Assembly (NCBI RefSeq): GCF_900106835.1
Contig: NZ_FNNR01000005.1
Span: 326,019 to 390,018 of the forward strand
Length of the DNA stretch: 64,000 bases
Reading direction: 5' to 3'
Source of the DNA: Arthrobacter sp. cf158
GTDB taxonomy: Bacteria; Actinomycetota; Actinomycetes; Actinomycetales; Micrococcaceae
The notes beneath the pieces were generated by a model that ran no database searches, was not told where the DNA came from, and saw only the letters and a list, made by a program, of their open reading frames with translations. Numbering within the stretch: the stretch's first letter is position 1; every line of letters begins with the position of its first letter. Shown here piece after piece: positions 28,816 to 36,900 of this stretch. A program made the translations under genes and the position numbers.

Positions 28816-30008
28816 GTCAGAGCGCCTTTGACGAGGGAGTGCAGCAGTTCGCCGTTGTGCTGCCCCAGGTCCGGGACCGGGCCGGGCCGTGCGGATTTGC
28901 CGTCGAAGACCAACGGGGATCGGGGGAGCATCAGCGGTGCACCGTCGCGATGGGAAGCGCGGGTGTCTTCCAGTGGGGTAAAAAGATTCCGATGCGCTAA
29001 CTGCGGGCAGTTGCGGACATCTTCGATGGTTTGCACGGCACCGGCTGGCTGGCCTGCGTCCCGAAGTTTTGCGGTTGCTTCTTCGCGTGAGAGTTTGCCC
29101 TCCGCAGCCCATGCTTCCAAGGCGGGCACGATATGGGTTTTCATATTTCCGGCACGCTTTAGGACGGTGTCCAGGTCCGGATCGCTGGCCAGCTCGGGGC
29201 GTTCCATGGCTTTGCAGCACCGCTGCCACATATCGTCGGTGGGGATGACGATAGAGATCCATCCACCATCCGCGGCACGGAAGGCCCCGACCGGGCTGAA
29301 CTCGTCCGCGCCGCGGGTGGGCACGGCTCCGGTGAATTCGTGCAAGGTCAGGGGGCGCTCGAGGAGAGCGGCTCCGACGTCGTACATTGCAGTATCGACA
29401 TGGCAGCCTTGACCGGAGGTCGCGCGGCCGGCGAGGCCTGTCAGGATGCCCAGCGCACCCCAAATCCCAGCGAGAAGGTCCATGGTGGACATGGGTGCCA
29501 GGCCGGGAGGAGCATCAGCCGAGGGACCAATGAGGCTGCTGAGTCCACTCATGGCCTGGATCACCGAGTCGAAGGCAGGCCATTTGGCGTATGGACCCCC
29601 GGATGCGCCGAAACCTGTGATTTCGCAGATGACGAGCCGGGGATACTGGGCGCGCAGTTGCTCGCTGCTGAATCCTTGGCGGGCGAGGGCGCCGGGACGG
29701 AGGTTGGATACCAGGACGTCCGCGGTCTTGAGCAATACGGCGAATTGTTCCTTGTCCTCAGGGGAGTCCAAGTTCAGCGTGATCGACTTCTTGCCGCGGT
29801 TGTAGGAGGCAAAACCTCCGCTGATGTAGTCGTCGTCGCTTCCTTTGCGGGGTTCGTAGCTGCGCCGCGGGTCTCCGGAACCGGGGCGTTCAATCTTGAT
29901 GACTTCGGCACCGGCGTCGGCGAGGATCGAGGTGCAGTAAGGGCCAGCGATGTATTGCTCCAGCGACAGAACGCGGATGCCTTCAAGGAGGCGGGGAGTT
30001 TCGGTCAT
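28812..30008 (-). CDS. Class III CoA-transferase (CaiB/BaiF family)
   Basis: This 398-residue protein starts at ATG 30008 after AAGGAAAG. Family motifs are GIRVLSLEQYIAGPYCTSILADAGAEVIKIERPGSGDPRR, SNLRPGALARQGF, and STMDLLAGIWGALGILTGL, with an active-site aspartate probably in VDTAMYD or MDLLAG. Enzymes of this family move CoA between acids without ATP. It overlaps both neighbours by ATGA, next to a MaoC-type hydratase and a CitE-type lyase. That trio has the same enzyme classes as itaconate/mesaconate-to-citramalyl-CoA pathways. Confidence 0.92.
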   Translation of the reverse strand: MTETPRLLEGIRVLSLEQYIAGPYCTSILADAGAEVIKIERPGSGDPRRSYEPRKGSDDDYISGGFASYNRGKKSITLNLDSPEDKEQFAVLLKTADVLVSNLRPGALARQGFSSEQLRAQYPRLVICEITGFGASGGPYAKWPAFDSVIQAMSGLSSLIGPSADAPPGLAPMSTMDLLAGIWGALGILTGLAGRATSGQGCHVDTAMYDVGAALLERPLTLHEFTGAVPTRGADEFSPVGAFRAADGGWISIVIPTDDMWQRCCKAMERPELASDPDLDTVLKRAGNMKTHIVPALEAWAAEGKLSREEATAKLRDAGQPAGAVQTIEDVRNCPQLAHRNLFTPLEDTRASHRDGAPLMLPRSPLVFDGKSARPGPVPDLGQHNGELLHSLVKGALT

Positions 30009-31003
30009 GGCTTTCCTTCGGGATCGGTCTTGGAGGCGGTCCACACGACGGGGATCCATGAGAGCACGTCAACGGGCTCGGAACCCGGCCGGTGGGCCGT
30101 GGCGGTAATGCGGTAGGCGGTGACGTTTCCTTGTTTATGCGGGGTCACGTCTTCCAGGACAGCCGAGAAGCTCAGCAGGTCCTCTTCGAACACGGGCGCT
30201 AGGTGGTCGCAGGAGTGCCAGCCCAGCACGGTGGCGATGCCGGGGTCGATGCGGCTCAGTGAGGCTTGGGCAAGGCCGACGGTGTGGCCACCGTAAACCA
30301 GTCTGCGGCCCTGTTGACCGCGGGCAACGTCCCGGTGTGCTGCAGCAAGGTTCTGCGTGATCCGAACAAGAGTCTGGGCTTCTGTCACTGGTTCCCGTAG
30401 CGGATCCTTAACTTCGATCCCTTGGGCAACCAGAGCCGGTGCAGGAAGACCGGACAGGTCCCAACCCCCGGGGACGAGCTGCAGGTAGTCTCCCAGGCTC
30501 AGCCGGTCTTCGGCCGTACCGATGTCGCCGGTTTCATCGATGGCGCTGCGGTCCTGCACGGGAATCAGCGCCAGGCGCTCGAAATCCGCGACGATATTCC
30601 CGGACTGGTCACGGGTGGTCATGCCCAGGAGTACCTTGGCACGTTCGCCGCCAGCGCCAGGGCGGGCGAGTTTTGCAGCCTTGGGCGTGACAGTTGTTTC
30701 TAGGGTTGTCCCGACAGGGACCTGACGCAGGAGCCGGACGTTGCGGTAGAAAAGGTTGGCTATGACGCGGCGGGTAGCCACAGTCGATTGACCGATGGCG
30801 ACCTGCAATACCAAGGCGGGGTTGACTAGGCGGTCTCCTCCGGTGACCTGCTCGGACAATGGCGCACTGAGGGGCAAACGCAGGGGGTCGCCGGTGATGG
30901 CCTGGTACTGAGCGGCCAATCCCCCGGTAAGAGTGATGGCCGGTGCAGTGGGCAGCGGTACGCCGAGTACGAGTTCTTCTCCAAAAGGTTCATGGATGCT
31001 CAT
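30005..31003 (-). CDS. MaoC-like/FAS1-DH-type acyl-CoA hydratase
   Basis: This 332-residue protein looks like two hotdog folds in tandem, as in mesaconyl-C4-CoA or itaconyl-CoA hydratases. The N-terminal half has LLRQVPVGTTLETTVTPKA. The C-terminal half has NLAAAHRDVARGQQGRRLVYGGHTVGLAQASL, where GGHTVGLA sits at the position of the hydratase helix, and DHLAPVFEEDLLSFSAVLEDV. It should add water to an enoyl-CoA. It is fused by ATGA overlaps to the CoA-transferase downstream and the lyase upstream. Confidence 0.82.
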   Translation of the reverse strand: MSIHEPFGEELVLGVPLPTAPAITLTGGLAAQYQAITGDPLRLPLSAPLSEQVTGGDRLVNPALVLQVAIGQSTVATRRVIANLFYRNVRLLRQVPVGTTLETTVTPKAAKLARPGAGGERAKVLLGMTTRDQSGNIVADFERLALIPVQDRSAIDETGDIGTAEDRLSLGDYLQLVPGGWDLSGLPAPALVAQGIEVKDPLREPVTEAQTLVRITQNLAAAHRDVARGQQGRRLVYGGHTVGLAQASLSRIDPGIATVLGWHSCDHLAPVFEEDLLSFSAVLEDVTPHKQGNVTAYRITATAHRPGSEPVDVLSWIPVVWTASKTDPEGKP

Positions 31004-31827
31004 CGGGTTGCTCCTGCCAGGCGCACGGCGGCCCGCGCACGATCGATCACTGGTGCGTCGACCATCTGGCCGCGGAACCGGAACGCGCCCCCGTGATTGC
31101 CTCTTTCGATTTCTTCAAGGAGGTCCTTGGCCCAGCTCACATATTCAGGTGCCGGCCCGAATTCCTCATTGACTGTGCCGATCTGGTTGGGGTGGATGCA
31201 GAGCTTACCGGCAAAACCGAGGCTTGCTTCGCGGCGTGACTGCTCCTGAAGAGCTGCGGCGTCACTGAAGTCCGCGTTGGGTCCGGCGATCGACCATCGG
31301 CCAGCGGCGGCAGCGGCGTTGATAATACGGGACTTGGCCCATCCGGTGTCACTCATCCGAGAGGCGCCGGAGGCCGCCATTGTGGCCAGAAAATCGTACT
31401 CGCCGAACATCAGGCCGACGATGCGGTCCAGGCTGGCGATGTGGGGGGCCTGCTCAAGACTTACGGCCGTTTCGATCATGGCGACCAGCGGCACCCCGTC
31501 CAGGCGGGCAAGAGCTGTCTTTGCCGATTCGAGCGTGGCCATGGGAAGCACCACTGCGCTGGGACGATTGGCCCATTGGTTGACGGCCGCTGCGTCGTGG
31601 TCGAAATGTTCCGTATAGGTGGCATTGACGCGAACCCACACGGGTCCGGCGGACGGGTCTTGGGCGTGGAGAAAGCCGTTCGTGAGTTCCCTCGCTGTAC
31701 CCTTGTCATCGTTCCCGACGCCGTCTTCCCAGTCGATCATGACAACATCAGCAGCTGAGCTGCCGGCTTTGTCGAGGAAGCGTTGGGATGATCCGGGCAC
31801 CGATAGGACGCTGCGTGCATAGGTCAT
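31000..31827 (-). CDS. HpcH/HpaI-family CoA-ester lyase (CitE-like)
   Basis: This 275-residue TIM-barrel protein begins ARSVLSVPGSSQRFLDKAGSSAADVVMIDWEDGV, the hallmark of citrate-lyase beta/malyl-CoA/citramalyl-CoA lyases (arginine for CoA, DxEDGV region for metal). MIETAVSLEQAPHIASLDRI, MFGEYDFLATM and GFAGKLCIHPNQI follow. The start at 31827 is chosen because GAAGGA lies 8 bases upstream; ATG at 31833 is too close to it. It cleaves a 3-hydroxyacyl-CoA. With the hydratase and CoA-transferase it would split citramalyl-CoA or a related ester into acetyl-CoA and a 2-oxoacid. Confidence 0.9.
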   Translation of the reverse strand: MTYARSVLSVPGSSQRFLDKAGSSAADVVMIDWEDGVGNDDKGTARELTNGFLHAQDPSAGPVWVRVNATYTEHFDHDAAAVNQWANRPSAVVLPMATLESAKTALARLDGVPLVAMIETAVSLEQAPHIASLDRIVGLMFGEYDFLATMAASGASRMSDTGWAKSRIINAAAAAGRWSIAGPNADFSDAAALQEQSRREASLGFAGKLCIHPNQIGTVNEEFGPAPEYVSWAKDLLEEIERGNHGGAFRFRGQMVDAPVIDRARAAVRLAGATR

Positions 31828-31851
31828 GTGCATGTTCCTTCTTTTGAGGGG

Positions 31852-32853
31852 CTAGCGGGTGCGCAGTGCCGAAAGATCCACGGCAGGTGAAATGGCCGAA
31901 AGGATCTCGTAGCCGACATGTGCCGCTGCTATGCCGGTGATGTCGGCGTGGTCGTACGCAGGGGAAACTTCGACGATGTCGCCGCCAACAACGTTCAGGG
32001 ACTTCATGGACCTGAGCATGGTGAGCAACTCCCGGCTGGTCATACCGCCGGATTCGGGGGTTCCCGTGCCCGGAGCGAAGGCGGGATCGAGGACGTCGAT
32101 ATCCACGCTGACATAGACCGGTCGTTGGCCGACGCGAGCTTTGAGCTTCTCGATGGCACCGTGAAGGCCGGCGAATTCGATTTCCTCGCAACGGACGGTA
32201 GCGAACCCCAAAGCCCTGTCATCATCCATGTCGCCGGGTGCGTAGAGGCCGCCACGGGTTCCGATGTGCATGCAGGCTTCCTGGTCCAGAAGTCCTTCTT
32301 CTGAGGCCCGGCGGAACGGGGTCCCATGGAGAACAGGAGTGTTGAAGTATGTGTCCCAGGTGTCCAGGTGAGCGTCGAAATGCACCACTGCAATTGGCCC
32401 GTGAACGGCGTGGAGGGCGCGCAATGTAGGGAGGGCGATGCTGTGGTCCCCACCAAGGACGAGCAATTTCGGTGCGCGTTCCAGCACGCTGCGCATCGAT
32501 CGTTCAATGGAGGTGATGGCCTCGTCGATGTTGTAGGGGTTGACTCCGATGTCACCCAAGTCTGCAATCTGCTGGCTCTGGAACGGCCATGAGTCCGCTT
32601 CGGGGTTATACGGGCGAAGAAGCTTGGAAGCGTTGCGGATGTGTTCTGGTCCGAAGCGGGTTCCCGGCCTGTAGCTGACGCCGGAATCGTACGGAACGCC
32701 AACGATGGCGACATCGAGATCTGACACTTCACCCGGGGTCGGCAGTGCAGCAAACGTTGTGGGCGCAGAGAACCGCGGCAGGCGCGTGAAGTCTGGTTGG
32801 CCTACAACTTTACCGGTTGTAATCCGGGGCACGGTTGGAAAAGATTCGCTCAT
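31852..32853 (-). CDS. Agmatinase/guanidinobutyrase-type ureohydrolase
   Basis: This 333-residue enzyme carries the dimanganese ureohydrolase motifs: GGDHSIALPTLRA, HFDAHLDTWD, and SVDIDVLDPAFAPGTGTPESGG. It releases urea from a guanidino compound. ATG 32853 is preferred because GGAG lies nine bases upstream; ATG 32868 lacks a site. GabT and GabD downstream in the same direction favour 4-guanidinobutyrate (giving GABA) over agmatine (giving putrescine), although agmatine cannot be excluded. It is preceded by a good sigma-70-like promoter. Confidence 0.88.
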   Translation of the reverse strand: MSESFPTVPRITTGKVVGQPDFTRLPRFSAPTTFAALPTPGEVSDLDVAIVGVPYDSGVSYRPGTRFGPEHIRNASKLLRPYNPEADSWPFQSQQIADLGDIGVNPYNIDEAITSIERSMRSVLERAPKLLVLGGDHSIALPTLRALHAVHGPIAVVHFDAHLDTWDTYFNTPVLHGTPFRRASEEGLLDQEACMHIGTRGGLYAPGDMDDDRALGFATVRCEEIEFAGLHGAIEKLKARVGQRPVYVSVDIDVLDPAFAPGTGTPESGGMTSRELLTMLRSMKSLNVVGGDIVEVSPAYDHADITGIAAAHVGYEILSAISPAVDLSALRTR

Positions 32854-32899
32854 TCGGGGATGCTCCATTGCGGGGTCGAACTAAAACTTTGGTTATCGA

Positions 32900-32930
32900 A
32901 TATTAGGCAGAAGGGTTGGATATCTGTCAA
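32900..32930 (-). promoter_or_regulatory. Sigma-70-type promoter before the ureohydrolase operon
   Basis: On the minus strand TTGACA (32930-32925) is followed after 19 bases by TAATAT (32905-32900). Both hexamers are near consensus, though the spacer is longer than the ideal 17. It lies about 50 bases before the ureohydrolase start, in the only gap of note within the leftward operon. Confidence 0.55.
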
Positions 32931-32957
32931 GACATCACTATTTTTCTTGCTTTTTGA

Positions 32958-34217
32958 TCATTTTGAGTCGATTGGTTCGGGTTTTTTTGGTTGCTCACGC
33001 AGGGGCGACAATGACCTCGAGCGCAGGAAAGTCCTGAGCCTGATGGCGGCGTCCTCGATCTCTGCCAGTGAGGGCAGAAAGGCGAAACGGAAATACTGGG
33101 ATCCGAACCAATTGAAGGCGCTGCCGTGGGTTACCAGGAGCTTTTGGTCATGCAAGAGCTCGTATGAGAAGTCTTCATCGCTGGCGAACGGGTACATGTC
33201 TGTGTCGATGCGGACGAACAGGTAGAGTGCGCCGCCAGCCTGGACGCATTCCAGTCCGGGAATTTCGTTAAGGACTTTGTGGGCGTAGTCCCGCTGCAAC
33301 CGCAGCCGCCCGCCGGGCCGTACTAGGTCGTCAATGCTCTGGTATCCGCCCAATGCGGTTTGGATTGCGTGCTGCGCCGGTACGTTGGCGCAGAGGCGGA
33401 GTGAGGCGAGGAGTTCCAGTCCTTCGCGGTATGATGCGCTGGCCGAGCGAGGACCGGTGATCACCAGCCAGCCGGCGCGGTATCCGGGGACGCGGTAGGC
33501 CTTGGACAGCCCGCTGAAGGTGATGCAGCAGAGGTCTGGAGCGATCGCAGCAGTGTGAATGTGCGAGTCCTCAAACAGGACCTTCTCGTAGATTTCGTCG
33601 GCAAAAATCACCAAACCGTGCTGGCGGGCCAGATCTGCAATGCCGCGAAGAATCGCCTCGGGGTAGACCGCTCCCGTGGGGTTGTTGGGGTTAATGACGA
33701 CGACCGCGCGTGTCCTGGGTGTGATTTTCCGTCGGATATCGTCAAGACTCGGCATCCAGTCGTTGTCCGGATCGCAGAGATAGTGCCTGACTACGCCGTC
33801 AGCCAAACCGACGGCTGCGGTCCATACAGGAAAATCGGGGGAGGGGACCAGCACTTCATCCCCGTCTTCCAGCAGAGCCTGCAGGGCCATGGGAATGAGT
33901 TCGCTGACCCCGTTGCCGATGAAGACATCTTCCACCTGGACATCCAGAAGCCCTCTGTTTTGGTAATGCTGAGCGACGGCCGTCCGGGCGGAAAACAGGC
34001 CCTTGGAGTCGCTGTAGCCTTGGGCGCGTCCAAGATTGTGGATGACGTCACGAACGATTGGCTCGGGCACGGCGAACCCGTAAGGAGCGGGATCGCCGAG
34101 GTTCATGTTCAGGATGCGGTGGCCAAGGGATTCGAGCTCCTTTGCTGCGCGGGGCACCCTTCCCCGCAGCTCATACCGGATCCCGGCTAGTTTGCTTGAC
34201 TGAAGGACCTGCTTCAT
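32958..34217 (-). CDS. Class I/II PLP aminotransferase (alanine-transaminase-like)
   Basis: This 419-residue enzyme has the fold-type I features NLGDPAPYGF, YSDSKGLFSARTAVAQHY, INPNNPTGAVY, IFADEIYEKVLF and the PLP lysine in FSGLSKAYRVPGYRAGW. It most resembles AlaA/alanine transaminases. Its ATG at 34217 overlaps the upstream small gene as ATGA, so its translation depends on that gene. It could transaminate the amino acid entering the pathway (for example arginine to 2-oxo-5-guanidinovalerate) or supply the amino acceptor. The substrate is not known. Confidence 0.9.
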   Translation of the reverse strand: MKQVLQSSKLAGIRYELRGRVPRAAKELESLGHRILNMNLGDPAPYGFAVPEPIVRDVIHNLGRAQGYSDSKGLFSARTAVAQHYQNRGLLDVQVEDVFIGNGVSELIPMALQALLEDGDEVLVPSPDFPVWTAAVGLADGVVRHYLCDPDNDWMPSLDDIRRKITPRTRAVVVINPNNPTGAVYPEAILRGIADLARQHGLVIFADEIYEKVLFEDSHIHTAAIAPDLCCITFSGLSKAYRVPGYRAGWLVITGPRSASASYREGLELLASLRLCANVPAQHAIQTALGGYQSIDDLVRPGGRLRLQRDYAHKVLNEIPGLECVQAGGALYLFVRIDTDMYPFASDEDFSYELLHDQKLLVTHGSAFNWFGSQYFRFAFLPSLAEIEDAAIRLRTFLRSRSLSPLREQPKKPEPIDSK

Positions 34218-34516
34218 CGCTGCCACCCCGCTGTCGTTCCCTGTTGCAGCTGAAAGGGTGCAATCCAAAGATCGTGCCCCTCGGCCCTCGTGAACATCTG
34301 CCGGGCTTCGGCCCCTGACTGCGCGATCCACGCTACAGACTCGTCAGCCGCGACCATTTCGAGTGCACCCACCCTTACGACTTGCCCACCCTTGGCTACG
34401 TAGACCTCCCCGCCGACGGCCGCGGACCACTCATCCACGCGCATTAGGCGGGCCAAAAGGGAGCCTGGCGGGAGCGATGCAGCCGCGGGTATCCGAAGTT
34501 CAAGTGGAGCGACCAT
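34214..34516 (-). CDS. Small conserved-looking protein, unknown function
   Basis: This 100-residue protein is supported by AGAGGATATGAAGC before the ATG and by the four-base overlap with the aminotransferase start. It is soluble, beta-rich by pattern (VGGEVYVAKGGQVVRVGALEMVAA) and has no recognised domain. As the first gene of the leftward unit it may be a regulator, a binding partner of the aminotransferase, or just a translational leader. Confidence 0.6.
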   Translation of the reverse strand: MVAPLELRIPAAASLPPGSLLARLMRVDEWSAAVGGEVYVAKGGQVVRVGALEMVAADESVAWIAQSGAEARQMFTRAEGHDLWIAPFQLQQGTTAGWQR

Positions 34517-34533
34517 GCTTCATATCCTCTCAA

Positions 34534-34550
34534 GATCATGATTGTTGATC
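34534..34550. promoter_or_regulatory. AT-rich inverted repeat before the leftward operon
   Basis: GATCATGATTGTTGATC has GATCA/TGATC arms around a 7-base centre. The surrounding stretch to 34595 is rich in A and T (TTGAAAAATATATAACAA), unlike the flanking genes. Position and composition would suit a promoter with an Lrp-type binding site, and two Lrp-type regulators are encoded in the window. This is a suggestion only. Confidence 0.3.
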
Positions 34551-34610
34551 AAGAGTATCGTCAAAATCTTGAAAAATATATAACAATGCGGAATTTGACC
34601 TGAGTTCTGT

Positions 34611-35075
34611 TCAAGCGGCGTTGCTATTGACCTGGAGGGAACTCAATACGTCCTCGAACCAAGCGACGGCGACTTCGCCGACGGGTTCCCACGTGGATGC
34701 GTCGTGACGTCCGAAATCGCCGGCGCGGTGCGCGCCCAGATCTTTAAGCTGGGCGTCGAGCTTTAGTGAGCCGTGTCCGAAGGTCTCTGTATAGAACGAG
34801 TCACCGAGCCCGAAGATGGCGTAGTGGACGCCGGTCAGATCGGGCCGCGTTTGGCTGAGCGCGGTGTAGAACGGCAATGCCGAGTTAGGCAGTTCGCCCT
34901 CTCCGTATGTCGAGCAGACGAACACGTACAGCGCATCCTCGCGGAGGTCTTCGGGGGAGACCTCCGCGAGGTCGCGGATTTCGGTCTCGTAAGTATCAGC
35001 CAGGGAGGCGGCAAGATCCTCTGCCGCCATTTCGCTGTTGCCGGACTCGGTGCCGAACAGAATTGAAATCTTCAC
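34611..35075 (-). CDS. Flavodoxin
   Basis: This 154-residue FMN protein starts at GTG 35075 with AAAGGAG before it; the GTG overlaps the reductase stop as GTGA. The FMN-phosphate loop FGTESGNSEMAAEDL and the loops STYGEGELPNSALPF and FGLGDSFYTETFGHG are those of flavodoxins and flavodoxin-like domains of diflavin reductases. With the FprA-type reductase immediately upstream it forms an NAD(P)H-to-flavodoxin electron chain. Cytochrome P450s are the most likely acceptors here, because no ferredoxin gene is seen next to P450-1. Confidence 0.9.
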   Translation of the reverse strand: MKISILFGTESGNSEMAAEDLAASLADTYETEIRDLAEVSPEDLREDALYVFVCSTYGEGELPNSALPFYTALSQTRPDLTGVHYAIFGLGDSFYTETFGHGSLKLDAQLKDLGAHRAGDFGRHDASTWEPVGEVAVAWFEDVLSSLQVNSNAA

Positions 35076-36376
35076 GATTGCTCCTTTACGTGGCGGCGCT
35101 GGGCCGCAGATGTTGTTTGCCCATCGATGTTTTCGTGGGCCGTAGCGACCATCCACGAATGGTCCGCAAATTTCTTCCTGCTCCGGTTCGGAGGCGCCGC
35201 GGCACGTTCAGCGGCGTCCACCCTGAGCCAGCCCTCGAAATCAATCACGTGCCGGAGGGTCGCGTCGGGCAACCCGGAGTAGCCCGCCTTTGGCGCAGAG
35301 GACTGGGTTGCTGCCAGATATTTGAGGATTTCGGCTGCGACGGCCTTCGCGCACTGACGGTTCTCGGGAATGGTTCCCCGTGAGCCGCGTTTCGCCCAAC
35401 CGGTCCGGTACAGGCCTTCCGCAAGGAGGCCTGTATCGCTATTGGCGCCCATTTCTCCGAGCAGGGGATCGGAAGGGTCGAAGTCGAAACCCACCGCAGT
35501 GATCACCGATCGGGCCTCGATGACGTGCAGTGAACCATCCGGCAGGCGTATCTCCACGCCTTCCACGCGGTCCTTTCCGGCGATGCGTGTAGTAGTCGAA
35601 TTGAAGTGGATCCGTACGCGGACGCGTGGTGGGCCGTCGGGCTCGGATGAGCGGAGGCCTTCCAGTGCGGATTGAGTTGCGCTGCTGGTGTTGGCTCCGG
35701 ACAAGGTTTGACCTTCGCTGGCGAACTGCACACCAGGGATCCTGCCCAGCTCTGCAAGCATGCTGGGGTCGAAGGGGGCGGCGTCTGCTGAGGAGCGGCA
35801 AATCAAATCGATTTCCCTGACGGGCGATTCGGCATACGCTTCAACTGCGGGGTCATTGACATCGCTCCCGTCGAAATCGGCTGGCGACTTGATCAGCAAC
35901 CGGACAACGTCCAAGGAAACGTTTCCGCCGCCAATGATGGCTACAGTGTCTCCAAGCAGTGGCAGCGTGGGATTTTCATGGGGGTGGGTGTTCATGGTCC
36001 TGGTGAATTGCCCGGCCCCGTAAACCCCCGATAGGCTTTCTCCCGGCACCCTCAGGGCTCGGTCTCGGGCGAGCCCGGTGGCGAGGACAACCACATGGTG
36101 GGTATCCCGCAGAGCATCCAGGCTTAGCTTTGAGCCCACCTCGACATTGCCGGCAAACCTGACATTGTCCCGTTCAAAAAGCCGGGCAAATTGCGCTTGT
36201 ATTGATTTGGTGCCCTGGTGGTCTGGGGCAACACCGTAGCGGACCAGCCCGAAGGGCGAAGCCAGCCGGTCGAACATGGTGATCTCAGCGTCCGGCATAC
36301 TTCGCCGAAGCGTCTGTGCCAGGTAGCAACCGGCCGGGCCGCTTCCTACGATTGCGATGGCTGGGTTCGGTTGCAT
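35072..36376 (-). CDS. Ferredoxin/flavodoxin-NADP reductase, adrenodoxin-reductase (FprA) type
   Basis: This 434-residue flavoprotein has the FAD motif VGSGPAGCYLA at the N-terminus, the signature FGLVRYGVAPDHQGTKSI, a pyridine-nucleotide motif IIGGGNVSLDVVRLL, and GWAKRGSRGTIPENRQCAK near the end. This is the layout of adrenodoxin reductase and mycobacterial FprA. Its start overlaps the HtaA-domain gene stop by one base, and its stop overlaps the flavodoxin GTG. The three genes are one coupled operon behind an ATACCGTATAC site. Confidence 0.93.
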   Translation of the reverse strand: MQPNPAIAIVGSGPAGCYLAQTLRRSMPDAEITMFDRLASPFGLVRYGVAPDHQGTKSIQAQFARLFERDNVRFAGNVEVGSKLSLDALRDTHHVVVLATGLARDRALRVPGESLSGVYGAGQFTRTMNTHPHENPTLPLLGDTVAIIGGGNVSLDVVRLLIKSPADFDGSDVNDPAVEAYAESPVREIDLICRSSADAAPFDPSMLAELGRIPGVQFASEGQTLSGANTSSATQSALEGLRSSEPDGPPRVRVRIHFNSTTTRIAGKDRVEGVEIRLPDGSLHVIEARSVITAVGFDFDPSDPLLGEMGANSDTGLLAEGLYRTGWAKRGSRGTIPENRQCAKAVAAEILKYLAATQSSAPKAGYSGLPDATLRHVIDFEGWLRVDAAERAAAPPNRSRKKFADHSWMVATAHENIDGQTTSAAQRRHVKEQS

Positions 36377-36861
36377 TAGAGGACCACCACTTTGCTTTTT
36401 CGAACTTTGAGCTTCGCCGGGGCCAGCAGCCAGCCTGGCGGGTACTTACCGAAGAACATCTCCGAACCTGCCTCAGTAAGCCGAAATTCGATGGGATCCA
36501 TGCCGGGAGCGCGGCCGACAAGAGGGGCTGTTGCCAGCTCCACGTCAGCGCCCTGAGAGGCAATATCTTGCACCGAGAGTCTGAGGTCATGCTCGCCAAC
36601 AGTTATTCGCGGAGCCGATATTCGCAGGCTCAGCACGCCCATATAGGCCTTGTACTCCACAGAGCCTGAGAAGCAAGCGGTGGACGATCCACCTTTGCCG
36701 GCGACGGCAGGAAACAGGTACTGGCCATCATCATCGACCGCTGCGCCTCCTGTCAGAACGACTTCGCCGTCCCCAGTGAGGTTGCGGACGTAATGGTCAA
36801 ACCGATCGTCGATGCGCCATTGGAGCGCGTCGATCGTTGATGGGTCAAACTGAAGTTTCAT
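36376..36861 (-). CDS. HtaA-domain protein
   Basis: This 161-residue protein consists of a single HtaA-like domain: LQWRIDDRFDHYVRNLTGDGEVVLTGGA, LFPAVAGKG, ACFSGSVEYKAYMGVLSLRISAPRI and HDLRLSVQD. HtaA domains are known from corynebacterial haem-uptake proteins, where a tyrosine in the first helix region takes part in haem binding. Here there is no signal peptide or membrane anchor, so it should be cytoplasmic, which is unusual. It leads the operon with the FprA-type reductase and flavodoxin. A role in haem handling or electron transfer for the P450 is an inference. ATG 36861 is taken as start. Confidence 0.7.
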   Translation of the reverse strand: MKLQFDPSTIDALQWRIDDRFDHYVRNLTGDGEVVLTGGAAVDDDGQYLFPAVAGKGGSSTACFSGSVEYKAYMGVLSLRISAPRITVGEHDLRLSVQDIASQGADVELATAPLVGRAPGMDPIEFRLTEAGSEMFFGKYPPGWLLAPAKLKVRKSKVVVL

Positions 36862-36864
36862 GGG

Positions 36865-36877
36865 AATACCGTATACC
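36865..36877. promoter_or_regulatory. GntR-1 operator candidate A (HtaA/reductase/flavodoxin operon)
   Basis: AATACCGTATACC, with core ATACCGTATAC, lies just upstream of the HtaA-domain start. The same 11-base core occurs before the GntR-1 gene and between the ligase and hydrolase operons. GTATAC within it is palindromic. Confidence 0.65.
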
Positions 36878-36900
36878 AAATACGAAACCCGAACAAGGGT

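Noticed and set aside
28816..29463. Long N-terminal extension of the MPI-type gene on the minus strand
   Set aside because: It overlaps the CoA-transferase gene in another frame; the ATGA-coupled start at 28815 gives the normal protein length.
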